Assembly: GCF_013166595.1 (NCBI RefSeq)
Contig: NZ_JABKKG010000009.1
Span: 62,001-126,000 of the forward strand
Length of the DNA stretch: 64,000 nucleotides
Source: Palleniella intestinalis
Lineage (GTDB): Bacteria; Bacteroidota; Bacteroidia; Bacteroidales; Bacteroidaceae
Direction: 5' to 3'
Shown here: positions 1-9,305 of the stretch, piece after piece
How the letters are laid out: each line of letters opens with the position of its first letter
Numbering within the stretch: the first letter of the stretch is position 1
Position numbers and translations under genes: made by a program
Notes under the pieces: model-generated
Told to the model about the DNA's origin: nothing
The model's database searches: none
The model's input: only the letters and a program-made list of their open reading frames with translations

Positions 1-1
1 C

Positions 2-1465
2 TCAGAACAGGCTTTCGCAGGACTCGGTTTCGCTGATGCGAAAAACAATAATGTGCTTGACCAGTTTAATCTCAGTGTCGCACCGTCCTACAATGACTTG
101 TTCAATGCCGACTGGACAGTCTATTACGCAGGCATTTTCCGTTGCAACCAGTTGCTTGCCAACGATGCCACAATCGATTGGAAAGGCAATGATGTGGCAC
201 GCGGCCGTGTACTCGGAGAGACACGCGTAATCCGTGCGATGCTTTATTTTGACCTTGTGCGTATGTTCGGTGATGTGCCTTTGCTTACTACTCCAAGTGA
301 GGACAACCTGCCACGTACTGCTGCAAGTGAGGTCTATAAACTTATTTTCGAAGACCTTAAATATGCTGCTGCCAACATACCTGCCAACGCTTATCCGTTG
401 GAAAACCGCAATGCCAACGACGGACGCATCACAAAATATGCAGCAGAGGCACTGCTTGCACGCGTGTACCTGTATTATACAGGATACTATGGCGAAGAGA
501 ATCCTGCTTGTACAAAAGTGGAAGCGATAGCTGCCATCAACGATGTTGTGGACAATGGCGGTTACGAACTGGAAGCGAATTATGCAGACCTGTGGATGCC
601 GGCTTGCACCAAGGACGCCTCAAACGGCTCTGACTATGCTTGGGAGACTACTTACGCAGGAAAGTACTACAATGCGGACGGCTGGCACGCAGGACAGGGC
701 AGTCTGTCAAAGGAGATTGTGCTCAACCTGAAGATGAACACCACGCATGACTATAACGGCAATGGTGACGGACTGGTGTTCTCTGCTTATCTTGGTCCGC
801 GCAACAAGAACAATACAGCTATCAGTATTGCTTCAGGATGGGGCGGATGCTCGGTGACACCTTATTTCGTAGAGAAATATAAGGAAGATCCACGCTTCAA
901 TGCCTGCGTATGGGGCGTTAAAGAGACCGGTTTCGCTGCTGACATTAACGATACTTACGAATACACAGGCTACTACACACGCAAGTATGCGCCAATGTGC
1001 TTCGCTGACGGCACACGTCAGGAAGTCGGGTTCAAGCTTGGTGAGCAGCATCAGAACATCACTTACTATCAGGATTATACAATCATGCGTTATGCTGACG
1101 TACTGTTGATGCACTCTGAACTTAACGGCAACAACAAAGGTCTTAATATGGTTCATCAGCGTTCCAACCCTGGTAAGTCACTCTCTTACAGCATTGAGAA
1201 CATCCGTAACGAACGTGCCATAGAGCTTGCTTTTGAAGGTATACACTTCTGGGACATAATGCGTTACGAGAAGGATGGTGCATACGCTGCACGCGTCATA
1301 AAAGAGGCTCAGAACGGTGCAAAGGTTCTTAGCGGAGGTGTTGAGGCTACAACATCATTTGATGAGAATAATTTCACATCAAAGAAAGGATTGATGCAGA
1401 TTCCTAACACTCAGATTACACTTTCCGGAGGCGTACTCACACAGAATGCAGGATGGAATAATTAA
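2..1465 (+). CDS. SusD-family glycan-binding lipoprotein, 5' truncated by window edge
   Basis: The reading frame is open from base 2, so the N-terminus (signal peptide and lipidation Cys) lies outside the window. The visible part has the usual SusD pattern: an N-terminal helical section with GETRVIRAMLYFDLVRMFGD and then PLLTT, the segment RITKYAAEALLARVYLYY, and the C-terminal NIRNERAIELAFEGIHFWD. SusD proteins sit on the outer surface and act as the lid of the SusC TonB-dependent transporter, binding oligosaccharide for import. It is followed 26 bp later by two surface lipoproteins and a GH5 enzyme, the normal order of a polysaccharide utilisation locus. The SusC gene is expected just upstream of the window. 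Family assignment is secure; xyloglucan as the substrate is inferred from the neighbouring enzymes. Confidence 0.95.
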   Translation, partial: SEQAFAGLGFADAKNNNVLDQFNLSVAPSYNDLFNADWTVYYAGIFRCNQLLANDATIDWKGNDVARGRVLGETRVIRAMLYFDLVRMFGDVPLLTTPSEDNLPRTAASEVYKLIFEDLKYAAANIPANAYPLENRNANDGRITKYAAEALLARVYLYYTGYYGEENPACTKVEAIAAINDVVDNGGYELEANYADLWMPACTKDASNGSDYAWETTYAGKYYNADGWHAGQGSLSKEIVLNLKMNTTHDYNGNGDGLVFSAYLGPRNKNNTAISIASGWGGCSVTPYFVEKYKEDPRFNACVWGVKETGFAADINDTYEYTGYYTRKYAPMCFADGTRQEVGFKLGEQHQNITYYQDYTIMRYADVLLMHSELNGNNKGLNMVHQRSNPGKSLSYSIENIRNERAIELAFEGIHFWDIMRYEKDGAYAARVIKEAQNGAKVLSGGVEATTSFDENNFTSKKGLMQIPNTQITLSGGVLTQNAGWNN

Positions 1466-1491
1466 TCAACCAATAAATCAGAATTATCAGT

Positions 1492-3423
1492 ATGAAACTA
1501 AAGAATATATTCAAATCATTTGGCGCAGTTGCAATCCTTATGGCGACAGCATGCTCGCCGGACGATTACGGATTCGGCAGTGCTCAGTACACCAGTGACC
1601 AACTGGTGGCTCCTGACGCCTACACCGTGACTGTAGAGGGTAACAGGGTACACCTTGTTTCCAATCTTAAAGACTGCACGCCATTGTGGATTACCCCTTC
1701 GGGACGTTCGCAGAACGCTGACTATTATCTTGATATGCCGTTTGCTGGAGACTATGAGGTGACTTTCGGTGCCGAGACACGTGCCGGTGCTGTTTATGGC
1801 GAGCCTTACAAGTTCACCATAGCGCAGAACGATTTCTCCATGCTTAGTGACGAGAAGTGGGAATTCCTTGCAGGAGGTGTCGGCAAGACAAAGAAGTGGT
1901 ATCCTATAACAAAGGATTATGGAGTAGGGCAGACAGTAGGACCAGTTACCTACTGCGACCCTAACAATGTAAGGAACGACGAGTCAAACAGCACAGACCT
2001 TGCGTTCCGTGCATGGACACCGAACTGGGATCCGGGCATCCAGAGCTGGCTTATTCCGGCAGATGACCCTTACATGACATCCTACATGGAGTTCGGTCTG
2101 AGCGCAACGGATGGTTGTACGGCAACTGTGTTCCGCAATGATGCCAACGGCGGCACGCTGATGAATGGAAAGTTTGTACTAAACCTTGATGATAAGACGC
2201 ATCCTGTAATCTCATTCAACGACTGTTATGCTCTGCACAGTGCTAATATGGATGACGCATGTGCCAACTATACACAGGAAATCAAGATTGTCGAGCTTAC
2301 CCCTTATTGCCTCCAGTTGGCAACAATGCGTACCAACTCCGAGGGTCCGTGGTGGCTTGTATGGAGCTTTGTCTCTGAAGAAGTTATTGCTACCGACGGT
2401 GCCTGCATACCAAAGGACGACCCGGGACTGCTTGAACCAACCGACCCTGAACTTCCGACTATCGCTGACCTTGCCACAAATCTGTTCACAACGGAGATTC
2501 CCGGTGCAGGCATGGCGACATGCACCATGATGTCGTTCAAGCTCAATGATGAGCAGCCTTACGACTGGCAGTGGTGGAACGGCGCATCGTCAGCATGGGA
2601 GAGCGTTACAAAGGGACAGTTCAATGAGACATGGGCACCTGCTGCAAGCGGTGATGCCGTTGAGGATTTTGAACTCACGTTCGAGAAGTCTGGCGACAAG
2701 ATAAACTATACTCTCGGTGATACCGACGGCACATGTACCATAGATGAGAACACAATCACCTTCGACAAGGAGATAACACTGCTCACTGCCGCAAGCGACA
2801 ACCGCACGGTAGAGGTCAGGGGCAAGACATTCACCGTACTTAAATGTGTTGCCGGCGAGGAAGTGCAGCTTGGAGTGCCTTCAAGCAAAGACGAGAATGG
2901 TAATGTCAACTCTTATCTTGTAGTGAACCTTAACTACAAGCAGGTAGGCGGAGGACAGACCGGTCCGACTGTAGTGAAATTTCCTCCTGAGAACGTTAAA
3001 AACTACATCGAAGCCGATAAGTATTTCCGTTGTCAGTTGTACAACCCATGGGGCGACGGCACTAACCTTGTTGACCCGTCAGCCATTAAGGTTAAGAAAA
3101 ACCAAAAGCTGTCTGTCACAATACGCCTTAACGGATTCACATTCACCAAACCGGCAAAAGCGGTGCTCTGTTTCAACTACGATGGTTATGCCGAGGGAGA
3201 TTGGGAACCGGCCTGCTTCGACTATTCACGTGCGATAACAGTCAATGGCGACGGCACATACACAGTTTCCTGGACCAACGATTCCGGCGTGACAAAGAAC
3301 TGGGGCGACGGTACATCGGCACTCATAGTCACCATGCAGTATGACGGATACGCTTCGGTAGAGGCTGATGCGGAAGGCGACTACAAGAATGCATGCACTG
3401 TTGAGTCTATAATTATTGAATAA
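1492..3423 (+). CDS. Surface glycan-binding lipoprotein (SGBP/SusE-like position)
   Basis: A 643-residue protein with a lipoprotein signal peptide (hydrophobic run ending in ATAC, lipidated Cys about residue 21) followed by acidic SPDD, which fits the export signal of Bacteroidetes surface lipoproteins. No catalytic domain is recognisable. The N-terminal 100 residues look like an immunoglobulin-type fold. The last roughly 150 residues (from KYFRCQLYNPWG) form a beta-rich module resembling two modules in the next gene. It lies 26 bp after SusD and 16 bp before the second lipoprotein, so all are probably co-transcribed. By position it corresponds to the SGBP proteins that hold polysaccharide on the cell surface. 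Binding specificity cannot be read from the sequence. Surface lipoprotein is a firm call; glycan binding is inferred from context. Confidence 0.8.
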   Translation: MKLKNIFKSFGAVAILMATACSPDDYGFGSAQYTSDQLVAPDAYTVTVEGNRVHLVSNLKDCTPLWITPSGRSQNADYYLDMPFAGDYEVTFGAETRAGAVYGEPYKFTIAQNDFSMLSDEKWEFLAGGVGKTKKWYPITKDYGVGQTVGPVTYCDPNNVRNDESNSTDLAFRAWTPNWDPGIQSWLIPADDPYMTSYMEFGLSATDGCTATVFRNDANGGTLMNGKFVLNLDDKTHPVISFNDCYALHSANMDDACANYTQEIKIVELTPYCLQLATMRTNSEGPWWLVWSFVSEEVIATDGACIPKDDPGLLEPTDPELPTIADLATNLFTTEIPGAGMATCTMMSFKLNDEQPYDWQWWNGASSAWESVTKGQFNETWAPAASGDAVEDFELTFEKSGDKINYTLGDTDGTCTIDENTITFDKEITLLTAASDNRTVEVRGKTFTVLKCVAGEEVQLGVPSSKDENGNVNSYLVVNLNYKQVGGGQTGPTVVKFPPENVKNYIEADKYFRCQLYNPWGDGTNLVDPSAIKVKKNQKLSVTIRLNGFTFTKPAKAVLCFNYDGYAEGDWEPACFDYSRAITVNGDGTYTVSWTNDSGVTKNWGDGTSALIVTMQYDGYASVEADAEGDYKNACTVESIIIE

Positions 3424-3439
3424 TAAAAACACAGATATT

Positions 3440-6049
3440 ATGAAAAATAAGATAATATTCGGCTTTATGCTGCTCATCGCCGGCTTGTTCACAGCTTGTA
3501 GCGATGCCGATGATTACGGCATAAACACCGGTGCCCTGTTGGGAGAAAATTCCGTGGTTACAGGTTCTGCAGATGTCACTGCCACTTCTGCCGTATTGCA
3601 CGGCAGTGTCTCCGGACTTGAAAGTCAGGCTTCAAGTGCCTATACAACAGGCTTCTACTACGGTTTTGCTGCTGATGCGCTCACTGAGCGCGTCACAGCA
3701 AACAGCGACGGCGAGTTCAGTGCATCCATTTCCGGCATGCCAAACCAAAATGTGTTCTATCAGGCATTTGTGACTCTTCAAGGACGCGTGACATACACCG
3801 GTGAGGTCAAGAGCCTTATCATGACCAACGCAAAGGCTGCCACAGGCGGCATCGTTGACATCACATCTTATACAGCACGCCTCTCAGGCTCGCTCTCCGA
3901 ATATCCTTCTGACGCAAAATGCGGCATCGTGATATCAAGCGTAGAGGGTGAAGAGAATGTCCGTGCCGGTGTGAAGGTTCAGGCAACTGCTGTCGGTGAC
4001 AACTATGAGGTGGATGTCAAGGGTATGCTCCCGGGACATAAATATTATTATGCCGCTTACCTTGACCTCGGTGCAGGCATCGTTTACGGTGATGTCAAGG
4101 AACTTACCACAAACACTGCTCCTGCTGTCGATGTCGACAAAGAGTTTGTTGACCTTGGGCTGTCAGTGAAATGGGCAAAGAAGAACATCGCTGCTGCACA
4201 GGTGACAGACCTCGGTGGCTTGTTCGGATTTGGTGACAATGCAGGCTACGTGACAAGCATCAAGGCTGAGGATTATGCAAGTGCAAACATCTATCGCACA
4301 GCGACAGACTTGGCATACCTTACTTATGAGGGTAAGGCTATGCTGCCTACTGCCGACGAATATGAGGAACTCTTCCGCTGCTGCAAGACAGAATGGACGG
4401 AGCAGGACGGTGTCCCAGGCTACAAGTTCACAGGTCCTAACGGAAACTCAATCTTCATGCCGGCGGCCGGTTCACGCACTGTAAGTGATTTTAGTGGCGA
4501 GGGTACTGATGGCCGCTATATGACAGGTTCTGTCAATCCGTCAGACAGCCGTTACTCACTGTGTTACACTTTCAACTCGGCTTACAACGGACGCAGCTCA
4601 GTGCCTGTCTATACGGCAATGTCTGTACGTGCAGTGTCAGTTGCAAAGAATGTGCCGTTCGACAAGAAAAAGCTCTGCCAGAAATGGTATCTTGACAACG
4701 GACAGGACGGCAAGCAGCATGTCTTTGAAGGTCCGTTCACACAGTGGGGCGCTCACGACACCTATGGCACAGTTACAAACAATGAACCGAATGTATATGA
4801 GCAGATACATTGGGAAATGGGCAAGGACAATAGCTGGATTGGCTACACCTACGGCAAGGATTACGGCTACATGGAGTTCCTTGAGGACGGCACTGTCAAC
4901 ATCCACCGCATAGCAGAGGACGGCACAGTTACTGACGACAAAGGCAAATATACTGTCGACACGAAAGCGAAGACCATTACCATTGACAAGGATGTATTGG
5001 CTGCCAACACATGGCTCGGAACAAAGAGCGGCACACTGAACATCCTCACATTGACCGACGACCAGTTGCAGATAGCTCTGCCGGCAGGCGATGGGACATA
5101 CGCTTATTCATTGAACTACTATAGTGAGGCAAAGCGTCAGAAGGATGATGAGATTACAGTGTCACTGATTTGTGCAGGCTCCGACTATAATGGAGCATGG
5201 GGAAGTGTGGTTGGAAGCATTGCACCGTCAGAACTTGACGGCGACCACACATTTGTTTACGAAGGTGCATGTATCGATGCGATGGTGTTCGCTCTCGACC
5301 TTCAGAATATGAAATCAAGATTCCCTAATGCCATTGTCACCATAAAGGAGATGAAGTGCGACGGCAAGGCTGTCAAGTTCGATGCCAATAACTTCTGCTA
5401 CGGCGACATAGAGGACAATGGCAATTTCCGTGTGGAATTGTTCAACGTTTGGGGCAAGGGGGCTGTAAACGGCAACGTGGTGGCGAGTCCGTTCAGTTCT
5501 GCCACCAACTGCGCTTCCGACCCGGCATTCAGTTTCGCCAACAAACTGGAGATAACCTACTCGATTGTCAAGGACGGTCTTTCCAATGTTACACCTCAGC
5601 TCATCACTATCAATCCGTCATGGGGCGGCACATGGGGCTACAACCAAGGCGCATCGTTTGATGTGACAATAGACCAAGCGACAGGCAAGTATGCTCTTAC
5701 AAAGAACTCGTTCTCAATCAAGTATGAGTCATCCGAACATTCTGCAGGCTCTATCATGACATTCGTTCAGATAGACAATTGGATGAAAGCGTTCCCGGGC
5801 ACACACTCAACACTCGACCGTCTCCTGCTTGACGGAAAGGCTGTGACAGGCTATGACGCAAGCAAGATTTATGACACGGATGACAGTGGTGCTTATCGTC
5901 TTGAGCTATGGAACTGCTTCGGAATCTCCGGCAGCAACGGATGCGCCTTCGGCACACGCGACGGCGATGTCATACATGAATTGGCGTTCAACAGTTCCAT
6001 ACAGGTGGACTTCACCATCCGCAGATTGTTTGAAAAGCCGCAGTGGTGA
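3440..6049 (+). CDS. Multidomain surface glycan-binding lipoprotein
   Basis: The start is placed at the ATG at 3440, which gives MKNKIIFGFMLLIAGLFTAC, a clean lipoprotein signal; the in-frame TTG at 3416 would overlap the previous gene and bury it. The order of domains is two fibronectin-III-like repeats (about residues 35-225, each with a TSAVLHGSVSG or TARLSGSL type strand), then a domain beginning VDLGLSVKWAKKNIAA that matches the Fibrobacter-paralogous (Fib_succ_major) type, then a central beta-rich section with EDGTVNIHRIAEDGTV, and two related C-terminal modules ending around FRVELFNVWG and YRLELWNCFG. No catalytic residues are apparent. It probably acts as the long distal surface glycan-binding protein of the locus, between the first SGBP and the GH5 enzyme. 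Its exact ligand is unknown. Confidence 0.8.
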   Translation: MKNKIIFGFMLLIAGLFTACSDADDYGINTGALLGENSVVTGSADVTATSAVLHGSVSGLESQASSAYTTGFYYGFAADALTERVTANSDGEFSASISGMPNQNVFYQAFVTLQGRVTYTGEVKSLIMTNAKAATGGIVDITSYTARLSGSLSEYPSDAKCGIVISSVEGEENVRAGVKVQATAVGDNYEVDVKGMLPGHKYYYAAYLDLGAGIVYGDVKELTTNTAPAVDVDKEFVDLGLSVKWAKKNIAAAQVTDLGGLFGFGDNAGYVTSIKAEDYASANIYRTATDLAYLTYEGKAMLPTADEYEELFRCCKTEWTEQDGVPGYKFTGPNGNSIFMPAAGSRTVSDFSGEGTDGRYMTGSVNPSDSRYSLCYTFNSAYNGRSSVPVYTAMSVRAVSVAKNVPFDKKKLCQKWYLDNGQDGKQHVFEGPFTQWGAHDTYGTVTNNEPNVYEQIHWEMGKDNSWIGYTYGKDYGYMEFLEDGTVNIHRIAEDGTVTDDKGKYTVDTKAKTITIDKDVLAANTWLGTKSGTLNILTLTDDQLQIALPAGDGTYAYSLNYYSEAKRQKDDEITVSLICAGSDYNGAWGSVVGSIAPSELDGDHTFVYEGACIDAMVFALDLQNMKSRFPNAIVTIKEMKCDGKAVKFDANNFCYGDIEDNGNFRVELFNVWGKGAVNGNVVASPFSSATNCASDPAFSFANKLEITYSIVKDGLSNVTPQLITINPSWGGTWGYNQGASFDVTIDQATGKYALTKNSFSIKYESSEHSAGSIMTFVQIDNWMKAFPGTHSTLDRLLLDGKAVTGYDASKIYDTDDSGAYRLELWNCFGISGSNGCAFGTRDGDVIHELAFNSSIQVDFTIRRLFEKPQW

Positions 6050-6085
6050 TATTTGCAATAAACAAACCAAACTAAAGGAAAAACA

Positions 6086-7576
6086 ATGAAACGTATATTA
6101 AGTTCTCTTTATATTTTCACATTGCTTGCTCTTGTTGCACTTGCATCGTGCAGCAATGATGACCCCAATCCATTGGCGCCGAGCACAGGCGTACCGGATA
6201 TTTCGGTAAGCGAGCTGGTGTTTGACAAAGACGGTGGCAACGCCAATTTCACCGTAAACGGCGGAACAGCCTTTGTGCGCAGCGAGGCGGAATGGCTCAG
6301 TGTGTCACGTGTTTCCGGGGACAAGCACGCATCGTCATTCTCCGTTGTGTGCGAGGCAAACAAGGAGGATGAGCGTACAGGGCAGATTCTGGTAAACCTT
6401 GACGGTGCATTTACTCGCTTGGAGGTGCGTCAGGCAGGAGTTGTCACAAAGCCAGATGTCGAGTATTCTTTCCGCACTGCCAAGGCTATTGCCAAGGACA
6501 TGTATCCGGGCTGGAATCTCGGCAATACCATGGAGGCTGCCGGCAACGGGCTGGCTGCCGAGACCGCATGGCAGACAACAAAGACAACACGCGAGATTAT
6601 CGCTTACATAAAGGCTCAGGGCTTCAAGTCTGTGCGTATCCCATGCTCATGGGAGATTCATTCCACAAACGGCAAGATTGATGCCGAATGGATGGGGCGT
6701 GTAAAGGAGATTGTGGACTACTGCATCGATGAAGGGCTTTATGTTATGCTCAACGACCACTATGACGGTGGTTGGATAGAGGTACTTGGCTTCAGCAAGT
6801 CAACCGACAGGTATGAGGCTGTGGACGAGGCGACCATCGCTGAGAAGACAAGCCGCCTGAAGGACATCTGGACACAGATTGCCAACGCATTCCAGAACTA
6901 TGATGAGCACTTGCTGTTCGCCGGACTTAACGAACCGTTCCAGGAATACAATCTTTTCAACGACAAGCATCAGCAGCTGACACCAATCCTTCTGCGCTAT
7001 AACCAAGCGTTCGTTGAGGCTGTGCGTGCAACCGGCGGCAACAATGCAAAGCGCATACTGATAGTGCAAGGCCCGTCGGTAAACATTAGCTCGACAGTGA
7101 AGTATTTCTCCATGCCGGCCGATGAGGCGCAGGATGCATTGATGTGTGAGGTGCATTACTACAGTCCTTGGAATTTCTGCGGTGGCAACAACGACTACTA
7201 TTGGGGAAAAGCGCAGGGTGACAGCGACACCGAAGAAGCCATGGAGCGTGAGTTCAAGCAGATGCATGACAAGTTTGTCGCGAATGGCATTCCTGTCATC
7301 GTTGGAGAGTATGGTGCCAACTGGCGTGATTTGAGCAGCAAGCCCGGCGAGGACCAGGCAAAGCACGATGCAAGTATCAAGGCATGGTTCAAGGCTGTAA
7401 ACCTCTACTGCGGAAACTTCGGTATGGTTCCGTTCGCATGGGACATTAATGCAACCAACCGTGGTGGTGCTGACGGCATAATGACAATCATCGACCGCAA
7501 GAACCTGAGCGTCTTCAACACTGTAGCCCTTGACGGTATAAGGGAAGGTGTGACAGAAAGCAAATGGCCTTATTAA
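6086..7576 (+). CDS. BACON-domain GH5 endo-beta-glucanase (GH5_4-like), lipoprotein
   Basis: A 496-residue lipoprotein (LALVALASC, Cys about residue 22). Residues about 35-115 are a BACON domain (AEWLSVSRVSGD, RLEVRQAG). The rest is a GH5 barrel beginning MYPGWNLGNTMEA. The acid/base Glu is E283 in AGLNEP and the nucleophile is E408 in IVGEYG; RIPCSWE, NDHYDGGW and VHYYSPW are the other conserved strand ends. BACON-GH5_4 is the architecture of the outer-surface endo-xyloglucanase of Bacteroides xyloglucan loci, where it makes the first cut in the polymer. The GH31, GH2 and GH3 enzymes further along fit that role. GH5_4 also contains enzymes for mixed-linkage glucan, so xyloglucan is likely rather than proven. 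A strong terminator follows. Confidence 0.9.
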   Translation: MKRILSSLYIFTLLALVALASCSNDDPNPLAPSTGVPDISVSELVFDKDGGNANFTVNGGTAFVRSEAEWLSVSRVSGDKHASSFSVVCEANKEDERTGQILVNLDGAFTRLEVRQAGVVTKPDVEYSFRTAKAIAKDMYPGWNLGNTMEAAGNGLAAETAWQTTKTTREIIAYIKAQGFKSVRIPCSWEIHSTNGKIDAEWMGRVKEIVDYCIDEGLYVMLNDHYDGGWIEVLGFSKSTDRYEAVDEATIAEKTSRLKDIWTQIANAFQNYDEHLLFAGLNEPFQEYNLFNDKHQQLTPILLRYNQAFVEAVRATGGNNAKRILIVQGPSVNISSTVKYFSMPADEAQDALMCEVHYYSPWNFCGGNNDYYWGKAQGDSDTEEAMEREFKQMHDKFVANGIPVIVGEYGANWRDLSSKPGEDQAKHDASIKAWFKAVNLYCGNFGMVPFAWDINATNRGGADGIMTIIDRKNLSVFNTVALDGIREGVTESKWPY

Positions 7577-7662
7577 GCATCCGTCTGAAACCATTGGAGT
7601 GGATGATGATTGCTGTCATACACACAACCAATAGTTATAAAACTACAGAATAAGAAATGATT

Positions 7663-7701
7663 AAGTCCTCCGTAAGGCATGACCTTATGGAGGACTTTTT
7701 T
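7663..7701 (+). terminator. Rho-independent terminator after the GH5 gene
   Basis: A 15-bp stem (7663-7677 with 7683-7697, one G-T pair) with a 5-base loop is followed by a T run. It ends the SusD-SGBP-GH5 transcription unit. The stretch from 7702 to 7899 shows no gene. Confidence 0.9.
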
Positions 7702-7899
7702 GTGGTTTGCTGCTTTTGCGGTTATAAGTAATTATTCTGCAAGTTATTGGTGTCAGGTAAATATAATGTATCTTTAATTGCATACACGTTTATGCTGGGA
7801 TAAATCTGTGCAGAGAACTGTGTCAGCGACTGAATGCCTTACCGCAGCACATGCACAAGTCCATAGTATAGAGTGCATCTGAGATAAGACAGGTAGCAT

Positions 7900-7994
7900 A
7901 AAGGAGTGTGGTTCCACCACACAGCATTAGAGATATTCGGAATATCCGCAGGGCTGAAGCCCGCGGCATAAAGATTGTGGCTCCGCCACACCTT
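7900..7994 (+). repeat. REP-like palindromic element, copy 1
   Basis: About 95 bp made of three short palindromes: GTGTGGTTCCACCACAC, CCGCAGGGCTGAAGCCCGCGG and TGTGGCTCCGCCACA. The same element occurs twice more at 23062-23325 with over 70 percent agreement by eye. It lies between the convergent GH5 and outer membrane protein genes, just past the stop codon of the latter. Confidence 0.85.
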
Positions 7995-8018
7995 CTGCTG
8001 TTTTTTGCATCAGCTGCT

Positions 8019-8852
8019 CTACCGCTGTGGCATGATGACAGGCGACTCTCTGTTGCTGCGCCCCTTCTCAACCAAATGGCGGAGGCAGTCAAGGATGAGA
8101 GAGCCGGTGTCTATCTCAATTCTAACCTTGTTTATCTTGAATGACGGTGCGACAATCGGTTTGGTTGTCCATCTGCGTGCAAAAGGGTCATATTCCCGTT
8201 GCACTCCCAATCGTAGTCCGAAGTTCCTGTTTGGCATCCAATTCATAGTCCCACCGTAGCGTGATGTCGTGACATACGGATATGCTGCCATGGAATGGAA
8301 GAAAGGATTCTGCGAGTATGTCCCGAAAGCTGTCGCACTCCAATGCTCATTTATACGGTAGGTCACGGCACCGCTGACAAAAACATTGTTCCGTGTGTTG
8401 TGGAAAAAATGATACTTTTCTGCTCCCACATTGATATCAAAACGCCAAGCACCATAGTCCCTGCCTGTCCCGAACACAGCCTGATTGATTTCCCCAAGTC
8501 CCATAAGTTCTGTTCTCCTGCCACCACGGATGAAATCGGGACAGGTCGGCATTGATGTCCATGCCGAGACATCAGGCAGTGCAGGATAATCCGCATTCAG
8601 AAGTCCTTCGCCGTTGGACAGATTAAAACCCTCCTTGCCCAAGCCGATGTGGTAGGCAGGTGTTGGCGCATCCATGTCCACAGCCTGCTCCAGAGATTGC
8701 TGAAGCACGTTGGTTTCCATGTCGGCAGAATCTTTCTCCACGCGGTTGTTTATCTCTTGGGCGAAAGTTCCTGTGCCTGCCAAAAAGGCTGTCAAAACAA
8801 ACAATATTCTCATAAGCAGAACGGATGATTTGGTTTTACGAAAACATCCCAT
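8019..8852 (-). CDS. Putative secreted outer-membrane protein, unknown function
   Basis: The frame is open back to 8891, but a well formed promoter overlaps that point, so the ATG at 8852 (or the one at 8813, MRILFVLTAFLAGTGTFAQ) is the likely start. It encodes about 277 residues with a cleavable signal peptide ending in TGTFAQ. The second half alternates aromatic and polar residues (YHFFHNTRNNVFVSGAVTYR, HWSATAFGTYSQNPFF), as in short outer-membrane beta-strands. The C-terminus has a basic tail ending in PQR rather than the aromatic last residue of a typical barrel. I do not recognise a function. It is monocistronic, convergent with the GH5 gene and divergent from the HTCS gene. Confidence 0.6.
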   Translation of the reverse strand: MGCFRKTKSSVLLMRILFVLTAFLAGTGTFAQEINNRVEKDSADMETNVLQQSLEQAVDMDAPTPAYHIGLGKEGFNLSNGEGLLNADYPALPDVSAWTSMPTCPDFIRGGRRTELMGLGEINQAVFGTGRDYGAWRFDINVGAEKYHFFHNTRNNVFVSGAVTYRINEHWSATAFGTYSQNPFFHSMAAYPYVTTSRYGGTMNWMPNRNFGLRLGVQREYDPFARRWTTKPIVAPSFKINKVRIEIDTGSLILDCLRHLVEKGRSNRESPVIMPQR

Positions 8853-8888
8853 AATCAACGATTTATCGATAGACAATGGAATGCATGA

Positions 8889-8921
8889 CAAAATTACTGA
8901 TTATTTCCAACAAGTGCAAAA
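8889..8921 (-). promoter_or_regulatory. Bacteroidales promoter for the putative outer membrane protein gene
   Basis: On the minus strand, TTTTG (8921-8917), a 20-base gap, then TAATTTTG (8896-8889). Both boxes and the spacing match the Bacteroidales sigma consensus. Transcription would start near 8882, which rules out the ORF's first ATG at 8891. Confidence 0.75.
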
Positions 8922-8968
8922 AAACAGACGATTTTTCTTCAGAAAAAACATAATAAACTCACAATAAC

Positions 8969-9060
8969 GAAAGGTAACGTTTTGTTTGGCGAAAGGTAAA
9001 GTTTGACCCGGTGAAAGGTAACACTTGACAGAGTAAAGTGTTACCTTTCGTTTTACCTAT
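8969..9060. repeat. GAAAGGTAAC repeat cluster, site 1
   Basis: Three direct units beginning GAAAGGTAA at 8970, 8991 and 9013 (spacing 21-22 bp) are followed by one inverted unit, TAAAGTGTTACCTTTCG at 9034-9050, and a decayed one (TTTTACCTA). The inverted unit is identical over 17 bases to 62218-62234. It lies in the divergent gap between the outer membrane protein gene and the HTCS gene. The function is unknown. Confidence 0.75.
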
Positions 9061-9186
9061 AATATGTTATCATTTTCCGTAGTGTAAGTGTGCTGAAAAG
9101 GCAGGCATACCACTAATATGGAAAATGATGGCATTGCTTTGCTCAGACATAGGGAGAAACATGCTGCGAGAGACACGGAAAATACG

Positions 9187-9279
9187 GTGCAGAATGTTTC
9201 ATGAGAGGGCATTATTTGTTAACATAGGGCGGATTTAGTGCAATATGTTTCATGAATTGCCATATTTTTCTTACTTTTG
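9187..9279 (+). promoter_or_regulatory. HTCS upstream region: direct repeats and -7 box
   Basis: Two 18-bp direct repeats of the form GTGCANNATGTTTCATGA are at 9187-9204 and 9238-9255, 51 bp apart. A TACTTTTG box at 9272-9279 fits the Bacteroidales -7 element, though the -33 box is weak. The repeats are candidate regulator sites, possibly autoregulatory; this is inference. Confidence 0.5.
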
Positions 9280-9305
9280 CAATGGAATGTTAACCTAATG
9301 CAACT

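Noticed and set aside
6800..7594. A 264-codon minus-strand frame over the GH5 barrel
   Set aside because: Antisense to a gene with intact catalytic motifs.
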